From Mya arenaria (taxonomy: Eukaryota; Mollusca; Bivalvia; Myida; Myidae), in the NCBI RefSeq assembly GCF_026914265.1, contig NC_069124.1, forward strand, positions 25,616,489-25,680,488: a stretch of DNA of 64,000 bases. The letters are read 5' to 3'. The translations under genes and the position numbers were made by a program. The notes beneath the pieces are model-generated. The model saw nothing but the letters and a program-made list of their open reading frames with translations, was not told the DNA's origin and made no database searches. The stretch's first letter is position 1. Each line of letters opens with the position of its first letter. Shown here one piece after another: positions 14,489 through 21,964 of the stretch.

Positions 14489-17074
14489 AAAAAAAAACAT
14501 CAACAATGTATGCAATTGGTAAAGTGTTCGGTTTGGTCGAGCTTATCCAAAATGTTTATTGATTGGTCAATACTTATCCAATAAAAAATCGTTTTAATGA
14601 GTTTACCAGCCAAGTGTTAACCTGTTGACAAGTTATCAACGTTTTATACAATTGACTGCAGTGTGTATTGCGTCATGTAAACATCAGCACCAGTCTGTAG
14701 AATGGACAGTTTGTCTGACAGATAAGACACATTTCATCAGTTGCAATGATTACGAACAGTCTCAAGTCCGAGGCTAGGCTCAGATTCAGAAAAGCACGTT
14801 TATCAAATAACAAAGAATCATATTTATTCAATTTGCTTTACGAAATTAATGTTAATCAATGCTTATTTTCAAAAAGAAAAGAACATTTAGCAAATTTCAT
14901 CATTAATTCTAAACTACGTGTAAAAAAAACTTGCCTGTTGAAATCCACAACCCATATTCAGAATCTGCTGGTCTGTCGTCGAGATAGTCTTCTAGACACA
15001 CGAGGTTTGTGGTGGGATCAGTGGGGCTTCCTTGTATTCGTTTTGGCTCAGTGAACGTGTTGGAGTCCAATTCTAATTCAAATGATATTATACATGTATT
15101 ATGCATGAATTAATTTATATCAACTTTTTTTTTCTATATGTTACAGTGTGTGTATACCACGTGATAAATTGCGTCATAAATGCTACGTCGAAAGTCAAAA
15201 TTTTGCTTTCAATGAAGGCTTTGAACAAAGATTACTTTACCATCTCTTCATCATTTTAAATGAAACATAGCGCAGTCTACGCCGCTTACAGAGCCCGGCA
15301 TTCGGTCTTTTACCAGAGTTTGATTGAGAGTTTAGTTTCTTAAAACACTTCGACAAACCTTTTTACAATACGGCCGTCTGACGGAGCACTGTCAAAACAT
15401 TATTTTGGAAACAGGTTTGTCGAAGTGTTCGATGAAACTAATCACCTAATCGATGTCCGGTAATGAAACAAGGGTGGAGTTCTTTAAACGACGTAGACTG
15501 TCCTTTGTTTCATTTAAAATGGTGTAGTAAAAGAAAAGTTATCTTTGTGTTAAGTCTTCTTTTTAAGCAAAATGTTGCCTTCCGACGTAGTATATATGAC
15601 GTGGTATACACACACTGTATTAGAGTTCGCGCTTATTTTGCCAACTAGTTCCGCCCTTTGTGTAGTAACGTGGTATTTTGGCGCGAAAGTTAACTCGCCC
15701 ATGCGCTAGTTTTATAGTTTTTACTGTATATTTAAAGGAAAATAATAAAGAAGTAGAAAATCTAAGGTATATTCTTTAAAATTGTCACAAAAATATTTTA
15801 AATGTGTATTGAAAAGCTGTCATTACGATTCGATAGCTAATTACATATCTATTTAATTCGGAGAATTTTTCGTCTTCTGATTTCGCCCCAAAATATAAAC
15901 AATATTGCATACTTGTGTAGACGTAGTATCTGTATGAAGAGTCTGTTATTCTAGTGAGATGTAAGCACATGTAGCCCCTAAAATCTGAGTTTAACCTTCG
16001 AAACGTTTCTTTGGACCTGAAAATAAAAAATGGTATTTTATTTAAGTTAGTCATTTCTAAACGTACATTCGTCTGTAGACTACAAAACCCAATGTTCAAA
16101 TACGAAATTTATAAATCTTCTTTTAAAATTACATGTTAAAATGGTCACTGGTCTGATAAAATCTGATCACAGACAGTCGAATGTTTCATCCTTGCAGACG
16201 TGTTTACATGGACGACGCGGCTATAAAAATCCACTAGAAGTTAATCTCTGAAAAGAACTTGAAAAAAGAGCACCTGTATGCACTTAAAAAACTTTAAACG
16301 AGATATTATCTCGTTTAATCGATTTATGTATCTCGTTTTAACGACTCATTGTAATTCGTTAAAGAGACTTACAAACGCGTTATAACGACTAACCTATCTC
16401 GTTTAAACGACATAATTTACCAACCAGAATTGCGAGATTAACGAGATTCCGTAGCTGTTTTTAACAAGTTATTTATTCGTTTTAACGAGATATGTAAGTC
16501 AATTAAACGAGATACTTAGTCGTTTAAACGAGATACGTATGCCGTGACGAGATGAGCAAATAACACCAATGAAACTCGTAACCGTAATTAACGCAGTGGA
16601 AAAAAATCACTGATTTATGGTACGGCGCTGTAATGGAGGCATAAAGTGCGCATTCGATAACTTAGTAGAATGATGCGGAAAAACACACGATTTAAATGGC
16701 TTATATTAATAACTATCAGTGGAATTTTTAAACCAAAATATTGTACAGAAATTGTTATGTTTTAATAGTAATAATTGAAGTGAAATTTAGCATTTTCTCG
16801 AGATCAGCTTTAATTTATACATGTAGACGAATGGCATGCATAAATATTTGAGTAAAATGTAAAAAAAAAATCAACCTGACAATAAGGTATCCTTTCGTCT
16901 CAAGGTTATCAGTACTCAGACACTCCCACTGCGTGTACTCTTGATTCGTACCATCACTTTTTTTTACGGTGAACCAGAACCCGGTCATTGTGGTACTCGT
17001 ATCGAACATTATGGTGTCCTCGACCCCGTCATACCACTCCGTGTTTGTCAGTCCGTACGGCCACGTACACGCCC
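1..17074 (-). CDS. Multi-CCP (sushi) extracellular protein gene, partial at both ends
   Basis: Minus-strand gene assembled from open exons with GT-AG (one GC-AG) splice sites. Order 5' to 3': ectodomain exons 17074-16876, 16016-15913, 15072-14935, 12705-12529, 12021-11910 and 11181-11107, then sixteen CCP exons from 10386-10219 down to 144-1. Within each block the splice phases match. CCP domains are disulphide-bonded modules of about 55 residues found in complement regulators, selectins and invertebrate adhesion or immune proteins, so the product should be secreted or face outward. The signal peptide exon lies upstream and was not found; the C-terminus, with any membrane segment, is beyond base 1. 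The join between exon 11181-11107 (ends in phase 2) and CCP1 (starts in phase 1) is not resolved, so an exon is missed or two genes are merged. The specific function is unknown. Confidence 0.8.
624..791 (-). CDS. CCP domain 15
   Basis: 168-nt exon, acceptor ATTTGCAG, donor GCG|GTTATT (weak). Motifs: CAQVLDLTDGYFT, TDGLQTYADYFC, GYTISGAVVSYCQ, QWSSVAPTC. 'c' position. Confidence 0.85.
946..1104 (-). CDS. CCP domain 14
   Basis: 159-nt exon, acceptor CAATAG, donor GTG|GTAAGC. Motifs: CQSAEAPANGYIK, DDGTEVTYGC, NYTLTGDSVRMCSD, GTGWMGTEPAC. 'b' position. Confidence 0.87.
1490..1657 (-). CDS. CCP domain 13
   Basis: 168-nt exon, acceptor GTTTGCAG, donor GCA|GTAAGT. Motifs: CDDLVTLQSGNA, TNGQITTVMYSC, GYYMTGDNTSVCQ, TWTNPTPIC. 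'a' position. Confidence 0.87.
1894..2061 (-). CDS. CCP domain 12
   Basis: 168-nt exon, acceptor AATTTAG, donor GTG|GTAAAT. Motifs: CSTVPTITDGMVT, TDGLISSAEYAC, GHTMTGTSVLTCD, VWSGNSPSC. 'c' position. Confidence 0.87.
2314..2469 (-). CDS. CCP domain 11
   Basis: 156-nt exon, acceptor CTTATCAG, donor GCA|GTTAGT. Motifs: CDAPLVPTNGSMW, ANGSHAEFEC, GYNLLGSPEVTCQ, GSGWSSPSPEC. 'b' position and the shortest CCP exon. Confidence 0.85.
2611..2722. repeat. (ATC)n then (ACA)n microsatellite
   Basis: About 30 TCA/TCG triplets followed by seven ACA triplets, in the intron between CCP10 and CCP11. Open frames through it give poly-Ser or poly-Ile and are not genes. Confidence 0.95.
2850..3023 (-). CDS. 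CCP domain 10
   Basis: 174-nt exon, acceptor ATTTTAG, donor GTC|GTAAGT. Motifs: CPVLPTISISTAY, TDGLATTATYVC, PDGYVVSGETTLTCG, AWSAGTSDC. 'a' position, very close to CCP4. Confidence 0.88.
3439..3606 (-). CDS. CCP domain 9
   Basis: 168-nt exon, acceptor TTTACAG, donor GTG|GTCTGT (weak). Motifs: CENLTTPASGDVT, TDGTQTTALYTC, QPTCTEDGTWTAQSPSC. 'c' position, near-repeat of CCP6. Confidence 0.85.
3976..4137 (-). CDS. CCP domain 8
   Basis: 162-nt exon, acceptor ACTATAG, donor GCA|GTAAGT. Motifs: CEDPPVPTGGNF, SNGLSVTYTC, GYTMTGTQTISCDT, GGGWAIKYPNC. 'b' position, near-repeat of CCP5. Confidence 0.88.
4768..4941 (-). CDS. CCP domain 7
   Basis: 174-nt exon, acceptor TTCTAAG, donor GTG|GTAAGA. Motifs: CDDLSQLSVTAGN, TNGTATFATYNC, PAGYQVKGSPILTCG, SWDSGPSDC. 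'a' position. The polypurine minisatellite at 5165-5860 sits in the intron before it. Confidence 0.88.
5165..5860. repeat. Polypurine minisatellite 1
   Basis: About 690 bp of near-pure purine on the plus strand, built of imperfect units around GGGGAAGTAGAAAGGAGAGG. It lies in the intron between CCP6 and CCP7. The minus strand is open in two frames only because pyrimidine DNA rarely makes stop codons. Confidence 0.92.
5930..6060. repeat. Flank of polypurine element, shared with 35690-35795
   Basis: Carries GCTCGAAAACCAGCACCG followed by AGTTCCCGT and a TATGAAACC tail. The same ordered motifs follow the second polypurine tract at 35.7 kb. Both tracts therefore seem to sit inside copies of one interspersed element. 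Confidence 0.7.
6767..6940 (-). CDS. CCP domain 6
   Basis: 174-nt exon, acceptor CCTTTCAG, donor GCC|GTATGT. Motifs: CEDLTDPASGSLQ, TDGTETTAQYLC, GYSLSGGGTATCQ, GTWSTSSEAPIC. 'c' position; pairs with CCP9 (CENLTTPASG). Confidence 0.87.
7170..7331 (-). CDS. CCP domain 5
   Basis: 162-nt exon, acceptor TTCCCAG, donor GTA|GTAAGT. Motifs: CDPPAPVDGGSFE, SDGLTVTFTC, GYTMDGTSEIACDT, GGGWQISYPNC. 'b' position; closest to CCP8, which shares the GGGW...YPNC ending. Confidence 0.88.
7361..7717. mobile_element. Foldback MITE, family CTGCACTCTCACAG
   Basis: Inverted termini CTGCACTCTCACAG and its complement, with long inverted arms that both contain TGACAAAA next to CAGCAGTCTT or its complement. Non-autonomous, with no coding capacity. 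It is inside a CCP intron. Related halves or copies: 8105-8270, 19320-19562, 37548-37655 and 51745-52775. Confidence 0.75.
8105..8270. mobile_element. Half copy of CTGCACTCTCACAG foldback family
   Basis: One arm only, with GACTGCTGACAAAAGATCAG, as in the copy at 7361-7717. Solitary arm, diverged. Confidence 0.6.
8621..8794 (-). CDS. CCP domain 4
   Basis: 174-nt exon, acceptor CTTTCAG, donor GTG|GTTAGT. Motifs: CSSLPAISVSTGN, TDGLTTTATYSC, PDGYVVTGESTLTCG, NWSAETSDC. 'a' position; closest to CCP7 and CCP10, sharing the P-x-GY-x-V-x-G and TSDC or PSDC end. Confidence 0.88.
8955..9090 (-). pseudogene. Decayed CCP exon, copy of CCP3
   Basis: On the minus strand the HLTS start, a later CDP and a cag...tcag tail line up with CCP3 (HLTSTGV, CDPYYT, CQTSGS). 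The match has lost cysteines and ends in an in-frame stop, and no good splice sites flank it. It reads as a dead tandem copy of the neighbouring CCP3 exon. Confidence 0.5.
9104..9271 (-). CDS. CCP domain 3
   Basis: 168-nt exon, acceptor CTTTCAG, donor GTG|GTAATT. Motifs: CDELTATSG, VTFTCDPYYTMDG, ATCQTSGSWD, PIC. 'c' position. A decayed copy of this exon lies just downstream in the intron (8955-9090). Confidence 0.85.
9459..9617 (-). CDS. CCP domain 2
   Basis: 159-nt exon, acceptor CTTCGCAG, donor GCA|GTGAGT. Motifs: CILPSSIANGTMS, TDGTTLTYSC, RECQ, NSWSGSEPTC. 'b' position: two residues shorter than its neighbours between the TDG turn and the second cysteine. Confidence 0.87.
10219..10386 (-). 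CDS. CCP domain 1
   Basis: 168-nt exon, phase 1 both ends, donor GCA|GTAGGT. One CCP module with four cysteines: CPAVTAPSGG, ASYTC, RVCQ and the closing PTCS, with the conserved tryptophan in HTWTDEDP. First of the 'a' position in the three-domain period. Confidence 0.85.
10960..10971 (-). other. Possible 12-nt microexon
   Basis: A T-rich acceptor (TTATTTTACAG) and a strong donor (GCA|GTAAGT) enclose only 12 nt. Read in phase 1 it gives E-S-C. It lies where a linker is needed between the ectodomain and CCP1 but does not repair the phase mismatch, so it may be a decoy. Confidence 0.25.
11107..11181 (-). CDS. Ectodomain exon 6 (HECFSGTKTLWGDSDC)
   Basis: 75 nt. The acceptor ATATCAG at 11182-11183 keeps phase 2 with the previous exon and forms a serine codon across the junction. 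The donor is TCAAG|GTAGTG. It encodes GRHECFSGTKTLWGDSDC. It closes the cysteine-rich ectodomain. Its phase-2 end does not match the phase-1 start of the first CCP exon. Confidence 0.55.
11390..11470 (-). repeat. tRNA-derived SINE fragment
   Basis: The minus strand shows an A-box-like TGGTCTAGTGGTA and, about 35 nt on, a degenerate B box GGTCGCAGATTCC. There is no full cloverleaf, so this is a SINE head and not a tRNA gene. Confidence 0.5.
11910..12021 (-). CDS. Ectodomain exon 5 (VWCVDNVPVGDAYYVTVY)
   Basis: 112 nt, acceptor ATTTCCAG, weak donor TATAG|GTTCTC, phase 1 in and phase 2 out. It encodes PTVWCVDNVPVGDAYYVTVY and then an acidic stretch DADADIDEST. The single cysteine presumably pairs with one in a neighbouring exon. 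Confidence 0.6.
12529..12705 (-). CDS. Ectodomain exon 4 (CTDTSQMTFDTC)
   Basis: 177 nt, acceptor ATTTTCAG, donor TCTG|GTAAAT, phase 1 in and out. It encodes KVDCPYVTLGDYSFSHS, then PVSCTGKALDMCTDTSQMTF and DTCKSD. The G-x-Y-x-F strand followed by a C...C-T-D...C cluster is the most domain-like part of the ectodomain and the part most like DUF7042 from memory. The function of that domain is not known. Confidence 0.7.
12744..12957. mobile_element. Short TIR element (CCAATTGTTCAGAAC)
   Basis: Termini CCAATTGTTCAGAACGTTGT and, inverted, ACAAAGTTCTGAACAATTGG, about 210 bp apart, with no open frame. A related element sits in the intron of BIR copy C (38610-38888). Confidence 0.65.
13480..13786. 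mobile_element. MITE-like element with AGGCC...AAAAAATA termini
   Basis: The left end AAGGCCCCCAAAAAATAATT and the right end, inverted (TTAGGCCTAAAAAATATGTC), form imperfect TIRs of about 35 bp, each followed inward by GGTAGGGT-type sequence. Related GGTAGGGTCGGG motifs occur at 4480-4500 and 56770-57010. Poly-C and poly-T runs (13049-13110) precede it. Confidence 0.55.
13870..14297. mobile_element. Foldback MITE, family CAGTGTGTGTATACCACG, copy 1
   Basis: Starts CAGTATACCACG after a TA. An inner palindrome carries AACACTTCGACAAACCT and its complement. The right end is lost in an AAAG microsatellite. Same family as 15142-15619 and 36034-36372. Confidence 0.7.
14310..14497. repeat. (AAAG)n microsatellite
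   Basis: About 45 AAAG units with few interruptions, grown at the right end of foldback copy 1. The minus-strand frame of F/L/S is not a gene. Confidence 0.95.
14935..15072 (-). CDS. Ectodomain exon 3 with GC donor
   Basis: 138 nt, phase 1 in and out. It encodes LDSNTFTEPKRIQGSPTDPT, then NLVCLEDYLDDRPADSEYG and LWIST. The only donor that keeps frame with the next exon is ACAG|GCAAGT, the usual consensus of the minor GC-AG intron class. The acceptor is TTGAATTAG. Confidence 0.65.
15142..15619. mobile_element. Foldback MITE, family CAGTGTGTGTATACCACG, copy 2 (complete)
   Basis: Termini (TA)CAGTGTGTGTATACCACG and the inverted CGTGGTATACACACACTG(TA). Arms are about 200 bp, with the inner AACACTTCGACAAACC palindrome. 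TA flanks and the CAGT start suggest a Tc1/mariner-type parent. It lies in an intron of the ectodomain. Confidence 0.75.
15913..16016 (-). CDS. Ectodomain exon 2 (YMCLHLTRI, YRYYVY)
   Basis: 104 nt, acceptor TTTTTCAG, donor ACAA|GTATGC, phase 2 in and phase 1 out, which matches both neighbours exactly. It encodes SKETFRRLNSDFRGYMCLHL followed by TRITDSSYRYYVYT. The Y-x-C plus aromatic-rich strand pattern continues the domain begun in the previous exon. A longer open frame runs through the exon into intron; only the spliced part is taken. Confidence 0.65.
16295..16560. repeat. Array of AACGAGATA / TATCTCGTT boxes
   Basis: Repeated 9-12 bp boxes (TCGTTTAAACGA, TATCTCGTTT, AACGAGATA) occur in both orientations and alternate over 260 bp in the intron before ectodomain exon 2. 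No TIRs or open frame were recognised. Confidence 0.7.
16876..17074 (-). CDS. Ectodomain exon 1 seen (cysteine-rich, CTWPYG)
   Basis: Open from an acceptor ending TCGTAG to a donor CAG|GTTGAT, phase 1 in and phase 2 out, 199 nt. It encodes GACTWPYGLTNTEW near its start and later EYTQWECLSTDN. Paired C/W positions and alternating hydrophobics suggest a beta-rich extracellular domain. It resembles cysteine-rich invertebrate ectodomains recalled from Pfam as DUF7042 to DUF7045, but no profile search was possible. Confidence 0.65.
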
Positions 17075-17374
17075 CTACGATGTAGACAACTCATGGTAAA
17101 ATATAGAATATCATTATGTTTAAACTGGTCCCATATACACTTACGTGTTCAGCTTGAGTCTTAGACTTAGAAAAGCATATATTTTTTTTATATTTCGGTG
17201 TTATATTTGCTATTACAAGTTTCCAAGGTTATTCAACATTACTCATGTCACAAAATGAGCGTAAAAGAATCAATACAACATAATGAGGTATTACAAACAT
17301 ATTGGACATAATAATACAGATATTTATTCAGACTTTCTAATTATTCATACGTTTTAAATTATTGAAAGTTATTA

Positions 17375-17720
17375 TATATGTTCAAACAAATAAACATTTA
17401 CTTATTGAGAAGAACAAAGTGTTCCATTATTTTACTAAATATATTTACAATACATTTGAGGAATTTACATAGTTTCATGAATTTTGTATTATCTTTGGGG
17501 TCGATTTTCATAATTTCTTTAAATTTCAAAACAATAGGATATTGCTATATTTTTTTCTCAATAAATCTTATTCTATATTCTGTAAACTTGCTACATTCTA
17601 GTACATAATGGATTCCATCACAAATACTGTTTTTGAACAGGGTTGTTTCAGCCCTGTTCAGTGTAGCCACAAACTCGACACTCACAACATAAAATGCCTA
17701 TTGATAGTAACAAGTGTCGT
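17375..17720 (-). mobile_element. LINE 3' remnant
   Basis: The minus strand reads CRVCGYTEQG then DGIHYVLECSKFTEYRIRF and LKFKEIMKIDP in two frames with stops. The CxxC...H...C cluster followed by a charged helix resembles the C-terminal end of invertebrate LINE polymerases. Broken by frameshift and at least two stops. Confidence 0.5.
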
Positions 17721-17778
17721 CTGCCTCTTTACCACCAAAACTATAGCTTGAGAGAGTGCGGACTATATAAAATGTAAG

Positions 17779-18350
17779 TAAGATAGTTTCATTCCGACCC
17801 GAGCGTAGGGTGTTTTGCGGAAACGAGGTTTACCGAGATAAAATGCCAGTATGGAACTCCTTTTTAATGGTCGCCACATTGTAATTACCTCCCTTGTTGA
17901 AGACTGTCGTCTGTAGCATCATGGAAACCTTGTCTTGTGGCAATATTTAGAACGCTAATTAATTATTTCTCGCTTCAAATGTCATCATAAAACAGTTTTC
18001 ACGCACCTTTCAAGAAATAATGTTTTACTCTCCTATTTAAAGACCGATTTGACTATTAACATAATCTGAATCACTGTGCGCATATCCTTGACAACCACGA
18101 ATTATCGCATATCCATACGCAATTATTTTCACTTAGCACAAAAGAGTTCCAGCACAAAATACATTTTTACTTAATTTTGTTTAACTGAGGTGGGAGAAAA
18201 AGCATCTACCATAGCCGCTCGTGTAAGATAGGTTCATCCCGACCCTCGCGCAGGGTGTTTTGCGGAAACTCGGTAAACCTCGTTTCCGCAAAACACCCTA
18301 CGCTCGGGTCGGAATGGACCTATCTTACACTCTCGGCCATGGAAGATACT
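17779..18350. mobile_element. Palindromic element, GGGTGTTTTGCGGAAAC family
   Basis: The outer left copy (17779-17840) and the right palindrome (18201-18350) share TAAGATAG, CCGACCC, TAGGGTGTTTTGCGGAAAC and GGTTTACCGAG. The right palindrome has two arms of about 73 bp around a few bases, so it can fold into a near-perfect hairpin. No open frame. Confidence 0.65.
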
Positions 18351-19309
18351 TATAATCTTGCTGACGAGTTAGCTGACGATATAGAAATAGAAGAGAGTTG
18401 CTGACCATTTAGACAAAGAAGGAAAAAAAAAGTTTTGAATTTAAAGATTTTTCAAGACTTATTTTGTTAAACTTATTTTATATACTTTTTATAGTCTACG
18501 TATAGACGGATGTTTGTGTATTTTTTGTGAAAATGGCCTTTCATTGAAATGAATTGCGTTATATTTTTTGCTGGTTTGGTGTAAATATGAGAAAATATCA
18601 CGGATTAAATCAATTTTTTAGATGTTTCATTTACAGTTGTTTGAATTCAATTATTTTTATTTTGATCATTTGAATTAAGAAATTATTTCTCTTGAATCTG
18701 TTGTACTTTCGAAGTTGTTTTGTGAATAACAAGGCAACATAGGCAACCTCTTGCTAATGAGTAAAGTTTGATTAGTATATATTTCATTTTCTTGGTTGGG
18801 AATAGCATAAGCATTCACCCTTTTTTATATTTTCATGTTCTATTATTAAATCCCACACATTTACGGGGAGAAAGGCTTCGTGGAATTTGGTTCTATGCTG
18901 GTTCAATAATTCACCAGCCGTTGCATATGATCTATTTATCGTTCCTCCCGGGTGAGAATCAATATTTTATGTAAATAATGTATATATCATTTATCAATAC
19001 ACACATGATCGTGAATCATAATGGTGAAAACCCGTATAAAACCCTGTTCATGCAGCGCTATCAGCGCTTTGATTATCAGAGGAGTAGACGTTAACATTGC
19101 TGTATTTGTAACAAATAACCTTGGGTGGTATTCAGTATGTAACTAAGTCAATCTTATTGTCATTCATCATTGTATAAGTTCGTTATTTATATCGAGTAAT
19201 CCGATTAGTTACATCGTTCAAAGATCCAATTAAGACAAGTATTGAATACCGCCCTTGTTTTAAACGAATTTTGTACTTTGAAAGACCCTTATTCTCACAG
19301 TTATAACAT
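18351..19309. other. AT-rich non-coding stretch
   Basis: No exon with supported splice sites, no open frame above about 70 codons with recognisable sequence, and no repeat recognised. Confidence 0.5.
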
Positions 19310-19319
19310 TTGTACAATT

Positions 19320-19562
19320 TTTTTATTATTTGTTTGGTCTTGTTTGGTCTTGGAAAGAGTATTTTTTGCGTAAATATCTGCAAAGTAAACGGTTAAAAAA
19401 CCCGCATACAACTTCATTTTTTTTTAACTTAAATGCGCACCATTTTTTTGTCAGCAGTCTTATATAACTGGTTTCCATGGATTTTCGCAAAAATTGCCTC
19501 GTTCTAAGACAAAAAAATAAGAAAGTTGTCAAAACGTTCAATCTGTGAGAGTGCAGCTTTAA
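19320..19562. mobile_element. Foldback element copy, CTGCACTCTCACAG family
   Basis: Ends with TGTGAGAGTGCAGCTTTAA and holds TTTTTGTCAGCAGTCTTAT and GGTTTCCATGGATTTTCGC, as in the copy at 7361-7717. The left arm is shortened. Confidence 0.7.
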
Positions 19563-19701
19563 CTGATCCTTTGTTATGGTTTGTTATTTTGATCAATCTC
19601 AACAATGACAAAGTGTTTATAGTTGATATACTGATGAATTCGAATTTTATATAATAGTATATATTTCTGTTCGAAATTATGTTTTGTCGAATTGGATAAT
19701 A

Positions 19702-19921
<220 letters not shown>

Positions 19922-20938
19922 ACCGTGAACTAATTTGATGAAGCTTATAATTAAGACGAAACTATATAATAAATTCATTTTAATTCCAAATTACACTTAA
20001 GAGATTCCTTAAACAAGTTGTTTTCCTGAAGTTTTAATGAAAATTATTTTGACATTTGATACGTTTTGGTGTAAGTTACCCGTTGGACTATTGTCTTTAA
20101 AAACAAAAGATTTTTCATAAAGAAAACTCCCTTTCCAATGAACAGATATCAATCGATTATAGATGACTCAAGTTTTGAATGCAAACAATACCTATATTGT
20201 CTTAATTAATTACTTAGTATGGGTTTAACTAACATGAGTTTTTACAACATTTACAAAAATGTATAGATGTTCAATGGTTTTATAGTTTATAAAATTCTCA
20301 GCAATAAATGATATATAAACATTTCATGATATTAACATAAAAATAAAACGTAATGCCACTCAAAGTAAGAGGTAGAAAGACTATAGTTACAACACACTAA
20401 TATCACAGCAAACGGATGATGTATCTTTATTGTGCTAACAAAATATATATTTACACAATAAGAGACAAGAAACGAATGCTAATCTTGAAATAAAAATATA
20501 TTAAAAAGAGGAATTAGAATACTGAAAATTAACGCGCACTATCGTGCATAATTAAGAAAAGAGGGTAAAATACCTATTTCTACCGCGGCCAGACCGGCGA
20601 TGAACTCATGATTAGCGTTCATTTGTAGCTTTACATAAAGAAGTAATAAACTAAAAGCTTGATTATAAATGCATTACATACATAAATAACATCTCATTAT
20701 TAAGAATAGTGTTGCAGGTTTTGGCACAAATTCTTCACAATATATTAGTTGATAGTATGTAAGACAGCATATCATGGCGATATCAGACTTGTTTTGAAAA
20801 AATGGATTGACGATTCGCCTTTTCTAACAATGATATTCAAATAGCGTTTTAGTATCAGTGGTGCTTACTGTGTTATAACCATAAAGCGACAAAGGTTAAA
20901 AGGCTGTTTTGATTGGCAAAATAAGTTTTGGCCACAAT
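19922..20938. other. AT-rich stretch, nothing recognised
   Basis: No exon, RNA gene or named repeat could be supported here. Confidence 0.5.
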
Positions 20939-20941
20939 TTA

Positions 20942-21272
20942 TGCACCAGTCAATTGTAACCACGCCCCCCCCCTCCCCCAGGTCCGTGATTATACCGGGG
21001 ATAACCGGGGAAACGGGCCGTGTTTTTACCTTTCAGGAGGCCCCGCAGTGCCGGGTAAATGCGGTGGTTTTGTCCTCGCTTTAAATATAGCGGGGAATGG
21101 ACCTTACCTAGGGTCCCTGGGCTGTGGGGGCATTTGGCGGGGATTTTACCATCTGTACGTCCCACATATAGAGCACTTTTAGCCGGGGTTGGCTGGACCG
21201 AAAGTCAAAGTCCTCGCTATTCCCCGGACCTGGGGTGGGGGGGGGGGGGCGTGGTTACAATTTACTGGTGCA
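20942..21272. mobile_element. PIF/Harbinger-like MITE
   Basis: 331 bp with TIRs starting TGCACCAGT and ending ACTGGTGCA, matching for about 45 bp with one substitution in the first 20 bases, then a C-rich (left) or G-rich (right) run and CAGGTCCG. It is flanked on both sides by TTA, the 3-bp target duplication typical of PIF/Harbinger elements. No transposase, so non-autonomous. Confidence 0.75.
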
Positions 21273-21314
21273 TTACTAACATGTGACCTAAATATAAATT
21301 CAGTGTTGCGAATG

Positions 21315-21554
21315 TCACCTCTATGCCACCGTACAATAGTCTACTACCGACCTTCATTTTACGGAAACAGAAGTAAATTCGTTTGATGTGTGATTTCTAC
21401 CATTAAGGATGCAGAGATTAGGGTTAATAGAAAACTCAATTAATGGATCTCCATAAGTATTAATTGTAGAATCAACAGCGTAACGTTCTGGTAAAATATC
21501 AACCCCTGCAATAAAATCTTCAATGTCACCCACACCTACTGTTAAAATCTCCAC
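21315..21554 (-). mobile_element. LINE endonuclease remnant
   Basis: The minus strand reads GDIEDFIAG, LPERYAVDSTINTYGDPLIE, NLCILNGRNHTSNEFTSV, a stop, then RSVVDYCTVA. This order (G-D-x-x-DFI, LPER, N-x-x-G-x-LIEF, N-x-x-ILNGR, S-V-V-DYC) matches the end of the endonuclease domain of invertebrate non-LTR retrotransposons. Truncated both sides, with stops. Confidence 0.65.
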
Positions 21555-21964
21555 AAATAAATACAACATATATTTTTTGAAATTGATAAATATTGGCAAG
21601 CAAATGATCAAAATAAGGAAAGGATAAGAAGGAATTGACAACAAAATATTTAGACGAATTTTCAGGCGGCCAGTAACAGACACATGATAATACGGTAAAA
21701 CCATTACTCTAATAAACCAGCTTTAACCAAAAATACCTACATGATCAGCCTCTTATACTGAGATATTAAAATCTTGAAATAAGTATTTTTAACAAGGAAA
21801 CCAGAGCGGTGACGTGCATTTCAACGAATCTTATCATGGTTAAATCCGTACCATATTGCTCCCCAAAATATGTGACTCAGCTTTACTTAAAATATGTAAA
21901 TTTCGGTCAAAAACACAAGTCGATATAAAAAATCAGAACCAGCATTTATGTTCCATTTACTTAC

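Noticed and set aside
14222-14515. 97-codon poly-Phe/Leu/Ser frame
   Set aside because: AAAG microsatellite.
15785-16099. 104-codon minus-strand frame as a separate gene
   Set aside because: Only 15913-16016 has splice sites and phase fit; the rest is intron.
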